From: Microseira sp041929235
GTDB taxonomy: Bacteria > Cyanobacteriota > Cyanobacteriia > Cyanobacteriales > Aerosakkonemataceae
Reading direction: 5' to 3'
Assembly: GCF_041929235.1 (NCBI RefSeq)
Contig: NZ_JBHFNP010000310.1
Coordinates: 1-64,000 of the forward strand
Length of the DNA: 64,000 nt
Both the position numbers and the translations under genes were made by a program. The number at the start of each line of letters is the position of its first letter. Position 1 is the stretch's first letter. Below are positions 35,915 through 42,447 of the stretch, piece by piece. The notes under the pieces are model-generated. The model did no database searches, had not been told where the DNA came from, and worked only from the letters and a program-made list of their open reading frames with translations.

Positions 35915-37113
35915 CTGACATCGCTCAGATGCCACAATCAGTTTTAATGCCAATTACCCAAGCAGCACAACAGATTGCTTGCCAGTTTGCCATCGAACAG
36001 CCAACCGAGGAAAAAGCACTTCAAGTTTATCTCAACACATTAGCCGTGTATGCGGTGAATAATTATTTACGAATCATGGATATTTCTACCGATCTGAAAG
36101 GGGGTGATAGCTGGAATCCCGTGATTCGATTCGCCTGTGATGTTGCCGATTTATGGGTCACAGGTGTCGGACGATTAGAATGTCGTCCGCTGCAAGTTAT
36201 TAACCGGGATCCTTCAAACTTGCCGTTTAAAACTGACCAAGAAGACGCCCAGATGGGGAGATGGGGAGACGCGGTGATGGGGAGATGGGGAGACGCGGTG
36301 AGCTACCCTGACCCAGATCGAAGCACCTGGTCTGGCAACCCTCCCGAATTTATTAGTGGAGAATCAGAAAATTCTACATTGCTGGAATCCCCTAGCTCGT
36401 ACCATGGGGTATCCCCGCGTCACCGTGTCCCCGCTTCAGAGCGTCCTCTTCAATCCCAATCTGCCTCCATTTCTTGTTACGTTCCACCCGAAACTCAGGA
36501 TGACCGCATTGGCTATGTGGTGGTTGAAATTGATTTGGAACGGCAAGAAGCTAATCTATTGGGATTTGCTCCAACTGTTACCAGCGAGCAGTTAACGATT
36601 GACGAATTGCAACCCATCACCGAGATGCTCAAAAACCTTGAAAGTCAAAAAACACAACTTGTTCCCCTGGCGAAATTGAGTCAATGGTGCCAGGGAATAT
36701 TTGAAGTTGGTTGGCAACCTGTGGAAGTATTTTTAGATAACGCGCTCTCCCATTCTTCATTCACTCAGGTTGCCTTTCGACGCAGTATCACCAAAGAAAT
36801 TAAACGAGCAAAGCTAATCAATTTTGGCAGACACAAACCTGGAATAGCGGTGACGCTGGTTGTGACTCTGACACAACAGGAAAGAAACAATGGCATTGGC
36901 TTACAAGTGTTTCCCCAAACAGGTGAAACTTTTTTACCAACCGGGATCAAACTTGCCGTTTTGGATGAATCAGGAACCTGTTTCTTCGAGATTGCATCGG
37001 GAAGCAATGACCGTTTCATTCAGTCACGGCAATTTAGCGGTCAACCCGGAGAACTATTCCGCGTGCAGCTTAGTTTTGGTAAAATTAGCCTGATGGAGGA
37101 CTTTGCAATCTAA
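35911..37113 (+). CDS. DUF1822 family protein with repeat-derived insert
   Basis: This 400-aa protein belongs to DUF1822, a cyanobacterial family repeatedly found next to CHAT proteins. Features are AVNNYLRIMDISTDLKGGDSWNP at residues 48-72, GYVVVEIDLERQEANLLGF near 200, and a C-terminal beta-rich part (GIGLQVFPQTGETFLPTGIKLAVLDE). Residues about 109-185 come from an inserted palindromic repeat (EDAQMGRWGDAVMGRWGDAV) and low-complexity sequence, yet the frame is kept. It overlaps the sigma-like gene and ends eight bases before the CHAT gene. Function unknown; a scaffold or substrate in the operon is likely. Confidence 0.85.
   Translation: MTDIAQMPQSVLMPITQAAQQIACQFAIEQPTEEKALQVYLNTLAVYAVNNYLRIMDISTDLKGGDSWNPVIRFACDVADLWVTGVGRLECRPLQVINRDPSNLPFKTDQEDAQMGRWGDAVMGRWGDAVSYPDPDRSTWSGNPPEFISGESENSTLLESPSSYHGVSPRHRVPASERPLQSQSASISCYVPPETQDDRIGYVVVEIDLERQEANLLGFAPTVTSEQLTIDELQPITEMLKNLESQKTQLVPLAKLSQWCQGIFEVGWQPVEVFLDNALSHSSFTQVAFRRSITKEIKRAKLINFGRHKPGIAVTLVVTLTQQERNNGIGLQVFPQTGETFLPTGIKLAVLDESGTCFFEIASGSNDRFIQSRQFSGQPGELFRVQLSFGKISLMEDFAI
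36236..36460. repeat. Palindromic repeat inserted in the DUF1822 gene
   Basis: Direct copies of GATGGGGAGACGCGGTGA at 36252-36302 face inverted TCCCCGCGTCACCGTGTC at 36413-36430, and GAAGACGCCC faces GAGCGTCCTC. A related CCCCGCGTCACCGTGTCACC piece lies at 39424, outside genes. Confidence 0.8.
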
Positions 37114-37121
37114 CTGCTTTT

Positions 37122-39194
37122 ATGAGTAAGGTAGTTGTGTTAAAACTAGAGCGAGGTGACTTTGAACGAGGATTCCAAGTCACCCTCGATGTTGCGGAAG
37201 AGGGAAAGTTTCCCTACATTATGGGAGTGAGCGGTTATTTACGACAAGCTCCAGAGATTCCTGAACTTTATCGAGATTGGCAGAGGAAATACTACAACCT
37301 GGAGTCTATTTATCGCCGAAAACGACTCTATTTCATTGATGAAGCTGCTGGCGAGCCAAGCGAGCAACCAGGAAACTTGCTCCAGGAATGTTACGAAGCA
37401 GCTGAAAAACTCAAAGTCAGCTTTCAAGAGTGGCTCAGATGCGATGAATTTCGCACGATCGAGGCAGAATTGTTAGCCAACTTAAGTAAATCCGAACGGG
37501 TGCGATTTATCCTGCAAACCGACGACGATCAGTTACGAAAATTGCCTTGGGAAACTTGGAGCTTCTTCCAGAGATTTCCCCATGCTGACCTTGGCATCAG
37601 TTCATTAATTTCTTACAGTTACAAACAGTTGGCAAAACCAGCCAAATTAAAAATATTGGCAATCTTGGGTAATAGTGATGGTATTGATATTCAGTCAGAT
37701 CGAAAGATTTTAGAAAGTTTACCCTTAGCCGATGTTTGTTTTTTAGTTGAACCAACTCGCCCACAGTTTAAAAGTCTTTGGCAATCATCTTGGGATATCC
37801 TCTTTTTTGCCGGACATAGTTCCAGTCAGGATGGTGAAAAAGGTTATCTCTACATCAACCAAACCCCAGAGGGCAAGTTAGAAATTAGCGAGTTAGAGGA
37901 AACTCTAAAAACTGCCATTGATCTCGGGTTAAAACTTGCCATTTTTAATTCTTGTGATGGATTAGGATTAGCGCGTCAGTTAGAAAAGTTACACATTCCG
38001 CAAGCGATCGTGATGCGGGAACCAGTCCCCGATAAAATTGCCCAAAAATTTTTGCAGTATTTTCTAGAAGACTTTTCTCAAGGTGGATCTTTATATACCT
38101 CGGTGCGGCGATCTCGCATAATTTTGCGAGAATTGTTGCAGGTAGATAGAGAATTTCCCGGTGCTAGTTGGGTACCTGTAATTTGTCAGAATCCGGCGGC
38201 TGAACAATTTGTTTGGCCTTCACCTCCCCATAAATATTTATGGCTTGATTCCATCATCAAATTGAAGCAATATGCTTGGGTGGCAATCTTTAGCGGGCTT
38301 GCTGGAAGTGCGATTACCGTCACAGCGACCTGGACTAATTTTACCCGATCGCCATGTCCATTGGCAACCGAAAAGAAAGAAGCGCTAGGGTGCTTCAAGG
38401 ATTTACAAAAAACCCCCTTGGTCATTGGATTCTTAGCAGCACCGCACCAGAATTTATATCCAAACGATCATCTCTATTTAGCCTTTGAAAACTATCTAAA
38501 AAAAGAGTTAGGAATTAATGTCAGAGACGTTAGGATTAAATTTGGCAATGCCATCTCTTATCAGGAAATAAAAAAGAAAATAGCTGACAATGAATGGGAC
38601 ATCATTTTTGCCAATTCTCCCATGAACTCTTGGACAGCTAAAAGTAATGGCTATTCCTGGTTAGGTCGTCAGTACCTTCAAACTCCATCTTATTACTACT
38701 CGGTTCTGTTTGTCAAAGCCAACAGCCCAATTCGTTCAATTGCTGATATTAAACCAACCACAAAGATCGCTTTAGGCTATATCGGTTCCGCATCCAGTTT
38801 CCATGTCCCGCTCTACAATCTCTATGGTAAGAGTCTGAGTATAACTATTGGAAATTCTCATGAAAAAATTCAAGAATTAGTAAGGAGTGGAAACGCAGAT
38901 ATTGGCGCATCGACACACCATATCGCAGCTAACCCAGAATGGAGAGTCATTCATCGTAGCAAGGCTATTCCTATTTCAGGTATTTTTATTTCTACTAAAA
39001 TTTCACCATCCGACCAAGCTCGCATTAAACAAATTTTTAGACAAGCATCTGGGGAAATTAAAAATATGATTGGATTTGCCGAAAGTCCGGAAATAAATTA
39101 TGAGTCTATGGGAGCAGTTGCTGACAAGGTGGACAAGATCGTGAAATGTACAAATTACTTTGATAAAAATCCAGTTGACCTTTATTGTAAATAA
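37122..39194 (+). CDS. CHAT protease - membrane helix - PhnD-like binding protein fusion
   Basis: This 690-aa protein has three parts. Residues 1-375 end in a CHAT (caspase-like) domain with the dyad His232 in FFAGHSSSQDG and Cys278 in AIFNSCDGLG. A single helix (WVAIFSGLAGSAITVTATW) spans about 387-407, with lysines before it, predicting an N-in topology. Residues 425-690 form a PhnD/ABC-type solute-binding domain (DIIFANSPMNSW, SVLFVKANSPIRSIADIKPTTKIALGYIGSASS). The layout suggests a periplasmic sensor controlling a cytosolic protease. It closes an operon with the sigma-like and DUF1822 genes. Ligand and cleavage target are unknown. Confidence 0.85.
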   Translation: MSKVVVLKLERGDFERGFQVTLDVAEEGKFPYIMGVSGYLRQAPEIPELYRDWQRKYYNLESIYRRKRLYFIDEAAGEPSEQPGNLLQECYEAAEKLKVSFQEWLRCDEFRTIEAELLANLSKSERVRFILQTDDDQLRKLPWETWSFFQRFPHADLGISSLISYSYKQLAKPAKLKILAILGNSDGIDIQSDRKILESLPLADVCFLVEPTRPQFKSLWQSSWDILFFAGHSSSQDGEKGYLYINQTPEGKLEISELEETLKTAIDLGLKLAIFNSCDGLGLARQLEKLHIPQAIVMREPVPDKIAQKFLQYFLEDFSQGGSLYTSVRRSRIILRELLQVDREFPGASWVPVICQNPAAEQFVWPSPPHKYLWLDSIIKLKQYAWVAIFSGLAGSAITVTATWTNFTRSPCPLATEKKEALGCFKDLQKTPLVIGFLAAPHQNLYPNDHLYLAFENYLKKELGINVRDVRIKFGNAISYQEIKKKIADNEWDIIFANSPMNSWTAKSNGYSWLGRQYLQTPSYYYSVLFVKANSPIRSIADIKPTTKIALGYIGSASSFHVPLYNLYGKSLSITIGNSHEKIQELVRSGNADIGASTHHIAANPEWRVIHRSKAIPISGIFISTKISPSDQARIKQIFRQASGEIKNMIGFAESPEINYESMGAVADKVDKIVKCTNYFDKNPVDLYCK

Positions 39195-39575
39195 CGCAAG
39201 TTGCTAGTTACATCCCAAGACAAAGAAACCCGGTTTCTCGGAAAAATCGTGGATACAGCGAGAAATCGACGCATCACCTTTGTTTCTGACTGGGGTAATA
39301 GGTAATTGCCAAGAGTAGACTGAGCGATGAATCTAATTACCAATTACCAATTACCTTTCTTTTTGGAAGCTCTGCCTCCCGATGGTTGATATGATGTCCG
39401 CCTAATTACCCTGAATAAAAATCTCCCCGCGTCACCGTGTCACCGGATCTGGGCGTCATTCCTAACTATGGGTGAAGAACCGGACATGATATGAAACATA
39501 AATAAATTTTTGGCATATCCTTGAAAAAAATCTTGGATTTGGGTGCGAAAAACCTTGTTGAGAGGCGTCAGTAAA

Positions 39576-39719
39576 TAGTAACTCAAGTTGCTAGTTATCT
39601 CATGCATAGCAGCTGATGGCTAATGGCTAATGGCTAATGTCAGTAAAAATCCTTTATTAGCAATTAGCAATTAGCAAGCTTGCAACGCCCTTGTTTATAA
39701 CTAGCAACTTGCGTTAGTA
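39576..39719. repeat. MITE-like inverted-repeat element, copy 2
   Basis: Arms TAGTAACTCAAGTTGCTAGT and ACTAGCAACTTGCGTTAGTA enclose GGCTAAT heptamers and inverted AATTAGC heptamers, as in the copy at 25524. The stretch 39195-39755 has no gene; besides this element it holds AGAAACCCGG and heptamer repeats. Single arms also occur near 39190 and 56270. Confidence 0.8.
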
Positions 39720-39755
39720 GGCAACCAACTGAGTTTCCAACCAGAGGAGGATAGG

Positions 39756-40433
39756 ATGCACTCGTTTACGGTATTAATGTCTTTTTTGCGCGATCGCGCC
39801 CGTTTCTTGGAAGAAATTTCTCAAGGAATTAGACTCAATGATAAGGTTTTGTCACTTCTAGTCTGTAGCTCAATATTTTTGGCAATCTATGGGGCAATTA
39901 TTGGCTCATCTAATAGCTGGATGCAAGTCATTGCTTCCGCAGTCAAGCTACCAGCACTCTACTTAGTCACGATCATCATTTGCTTACCAACTTTATACTT
40001 GTTTGGTGTGTTTTTAGGCTCCCGTTGCAATTTAAAACAATATCTCGCTCTTCTGTTAGCATCAACATCAGTAATTGGAGTCATGTTGTTCGCCTTTGCA
40101 CCAATCGTGCTATTTTTTCGCCTCTCTATTAAGAGTTATGAGTTTTTTAAACTGATGAATGTAGGCTTGTTTGCCATCACAGGATTGATGGGAATTAATT
40201 TGTTTTACAAAGGAATTATGTTGCTTGATCAGCATGATGGTAAGTCGAACAGTCGAACTTACATTCTCAGGGGTTGGCTATTTCTGTATGGCTTTGTAGG
40301 CAGTCAAATGGGATGGGTACTCAGACCATTTTTTGGCGATCCTGACAGTAAATTTCAACTGTTTCGTCAGCTAGAAAGTAACTTTTATCTCCACATATGG
40401 GAGATAATTTCTCGGGCAATCGGTGGTGGTTAA
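39756..40433 (+). CDS. Multi-spanning membrane protein beside exosortase
   Basis: This 225-aa protein starts at ATG 39756 after a strong GAGGAGG. Six hydrophobic segments are visible (near residues 30-50, 60-85, 97-120, 128-150, 172-190), giving a Yip1-like integral membrane protein. I recall similar cyanobacterial proteins near exosortase genes, sometimes carrying an actin-binding WH2 label, but no such motif is convincing here. It lies 161 bases before the exosortase gene and is bracketed by nested inverted repeats. Function is unknown. Confidence 0.75.
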   Translation: MHSFTVLMSFLRDRARFLEEISQGIRLNDKVLSLLVCSSIFLAIYGAIIGSSNSWMQVIASAVKLPALYLVTIIICLPTLYLFGVFLGSRCNLKQYLALLLASTSVIGVMLFAFAPIVLFFRLSIKSYEFFKLMNVGLFAITGLMGINLFYKGIMLLDQHDGKSNSRTYILRGWLFLYGFVGSQMGWVLRPFFGDPDSKFQLFRQLESNFYLHIWEIISRAIGGG

Positions 40434-40594
40434 GCTACTAAAAATAACCCTCATATCATGTCCATTTGATTACCCATCGTTAGGACTGACGCTCTGACTC
40501 GGAAGGGGACGCGGAGAGTTTTAATTAAGGGTGATTTGACGGACATCATATCAAATAATTTGAGTAAAAAAGTCAATTTAGGAGGGAAATACCT

Positions 40595-42124
40595 ATGACC
40601 AGTGAAAGTAATCTGGTTCGTTTGGATACCAGAGCGGCAGGGAATAAACTGGGACTAATAGGCACTGGCGCCATTCTCTTGAGTTGGTTGTATCTGAATT
40701 TGCCAATTCTGGGATGGCTAGCACAGACATGGCAAGAAATTTCGCCGTTCAATAAAGGATTGCTGATCGCCGGGGGATTGCTCTTGCTGGTGCAAGGGGT
40801 GCGCTATCGACAACAGTTTCGCTTTTCGCCGGTACCTGTCTTGCGCTGGAGTCCGCTAATTGTAACGATCGGCAGTGCTTTGTTAGCTTACGCATCTCGT
40901 TGGCTGTTGATTCTGGAACAAATACCGATTGCGTTCGCATTACTCGGCACTTACGGGTTGCTGGGATTGTTTTTGGAGTTTACTACTTGGCGAAAAGGGT
41001 TGCCGATTGGTGTGGCGATCGCTCTGTTCCTCCCCTTCGGCGTACAATTTAGCAGTGGATTGGGCTTCCCTGCACGCATTCTCACCGCTCACATCGTCGA
41101 ATTCATCCTGAAAGCTGGGAACGTTACCGCCCTCTCTTCAGAAGATATCATCGTCCTCGATACCGGCATCGCCCATATAGATTTGCCTTGCAGCGGCATC
41201 AGGAGTTTATGGACGGGTACGCTGTTCCTACTCGCAGCAACCTGGCTTGAAGGTCGGCAATTTGGGTTACGCTGGCTGGTAGTATTTGTCGGAAATTTGG
41301 CGATACTGGCGATCGCTAACGTCGCACGAGTACTAACTCTAGTACTGATCGCCAAGGTTTGGAACCAGCCTATTTTGGCAGAAATCCTGCACGTACCTCT
41401 AGGATTAATTGCTTTTATAGTCGCCTGTAGCCTAAGCTGGGTAATTCTGCGTTGGGTTCTACGCCAGGGAGGCGGAGCCTCACTTAACTCGTTCCCAGGC
41501 TCAGCCTGGGAACGAAATTACAGAGGCTCCGCCTCGCCAATCTCAGCCAGACTGTCTAATCTAAAATCTTTTCTTCTAGCTGCCTGCATTTTGGGACTAA
41601 CACTCATTCCCAATCCACCAGCGATTTCTAATTCCCTGCCAAATTTGGCAAATCTACAATGGTCGAGCCCGATTCAAACGCAACCGATAGAACTCACTTT
41701 AGTTGAAAAAGACTTTTTTGCCACTCATCCCAGTGTGGTAACTCAGAAGCAGCATTTTGAATTTCCAGGATTGACAGGTTCTATCTTATTTGTTGCCAGT
41801 CCCACCTTGCAGGCACACCATGCACCAGAGATGTGTTTGGTCGGTAGTGGATTTCGCCTCGATCAAATCGTTCAACAACAGTTCGCACCGAGACTTTTTG
41901 GGCGTTGGTTATCCCTGGATGACCAAACTCACTCGGCTGTCTATTGGTTTCAATCTCCCCATCAAACCACCGGAGATTTGCTCGTGCGATTTTGGCAGCA
42001 AGCCTCGCGACAAGAGTCATCTTGGACCCTAGTTTCTATCTTGTTTGATAAATTCCACAGTCCTAACGATCCAGTAGTGCAAGCTTTTGTGACTGAGGTT
42101 TATCGAACCTTGCAAAAAGCTTAA
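40595..42124 (+). CDS. Exosortase (cyanobacterial type, probably XrtO-like)
   Basis: This 509-aa membrane transpeptidase processes PEP-CTERM proteins. It starts at ATG 40595 after AGGAGGG. About eight helices fill residues 20-290. The catalytic triad is visible: Cys199 in DLPCSGIRSLW, Arg245 in NVARVLTLV and His266 in EILHVPLG. Residues about 292-315 come from an inserted palindrome (SFPGSAWERNY). The C-terminal 190 residues (from about 330) form an EpsI-like soluble domain (HHAPEMCLVGSGF). It is followed by its probable substrate. The XrtO label is inference from the neighbour. Confidence 0.85.
   Translation: MTSESNLVRLDTRAAGNKLGLIGTGAILLSWLYLNLPILGWLAQTWQEISPFNKGLLIAGGLLLLVQGVRYRQQFRFSPVPVLRWSPLIVTIGSALLAYASRWLLILEQIPIAFALLGTYGLLGLFLEFTTWRKGLPIGVAIALFLPFGVQFSSGLGFPARILTAHIVEFILKAGNVTALSSEDIIVLDTGIAHIDLPCSGIRSLWTGTLFLLAATWLEGRQFGLRWLVVFVGNLAILAIANVARVLTLVLIAKVWNQPILAEILHVPLGLIAFIVACSLSWVILRWVLRQGGGASLNSFPGSAWERNYRGSASPISARLSNLKSFLLAACILGLTLIPNPPAISNSLPNLANLQWSSPIQTQPIELTLVEKDFFATHPSVVTQKQHFEFPGLTGSILFVASPTLQAHHAPEMCLVGSGFRLDQIVQQQFAPRLFGRWLSLDDQTHSAVYWFQSPHQTTGDLLVRFWQQASRQESSWTLVSILFDKFHSPNDPVVQAFVTEVYRTLQKA
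41470..41534. repeat. Double palindrome inserted in the exosortase gene
   Basis: Outer arms AGGCGGAGCCTC (41470-41481) and GAGGCTCCGCCT (41523-41534) enclose inner arms CGTTCCCAGGCT (41490-41501) and AGCCTGGGAACG (41503-41514). It is translated in frame between the membrane and EpsI-like domains. Confidence 0.92.
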
Positions 42125-42149
42125 CTCGCATCCTTCAGGACTTACCCAA

Positions 42150-42385
42150 AGAAACCGGGTTTATATGAAAGAAATCGCAGCCAGAAACCCGCGCCCAGAA
42201 ACCGGGTTTCTCGCAAAAATCGGTTATGGCAACCAGAGTACGTAGCCAGAAACCCGGTTTCTCAGCTGCGGGACAGAAACCGGGTTTCTCGCCAAAATTT
42301 TTGATAGCAACCAGATGACGCAGCCAGAAACCCGGTTTCTCTGAAAAACGCCCCCATAAACCGGGTTTCTCTCAAAAACGTTTCT
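42150..42385. repeat. Cluster of AGAAACC palindromes, alternating orientation
   Basis: About seven copies of AGAAACCCGGTTTCT or AGAAACCGGGTTTCT are present, arranged as a tandemly duplicated unit of about 64 bases containing AACCAGA and CGCAGCC spacers. It lies between the exosortase and PEP-CTERM genes. Confidence 0.85.
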
Positions 42386-42447
42386 AACTCGCCCAAGCGT
42401 AAATCCTGTCCTTGTTTATTTTTGGCCCTGTTTAGTGAGGATTTCTT

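Larger units (their letters stand above)
39388..40552. other. Nested inverted repeats enclosing one gene
   Basis: GATATGATGTCCG at 39388-39400 matches CGGACATCATATC at 40540-40552 exactly. Inside, CGGACATGATATG (39481-39493) faces CATATCATGTCCA (40452-40464). The gene at 39756-40433 and a MITE-like repeat lie between them. Confidence 0.75.

Noticed and set aside
39756..40433. WH2 actin-binding domain in the membrane protein
   Set aside because: No LKKT-type motif is visible and the protein is almost entirely membrane helices.
42150..42385. Possible CRISPR array
   Set aside because: The repeats are 15-base palindromes in alternating orientation with similar, not unique, spacers, and no cas genes are near.
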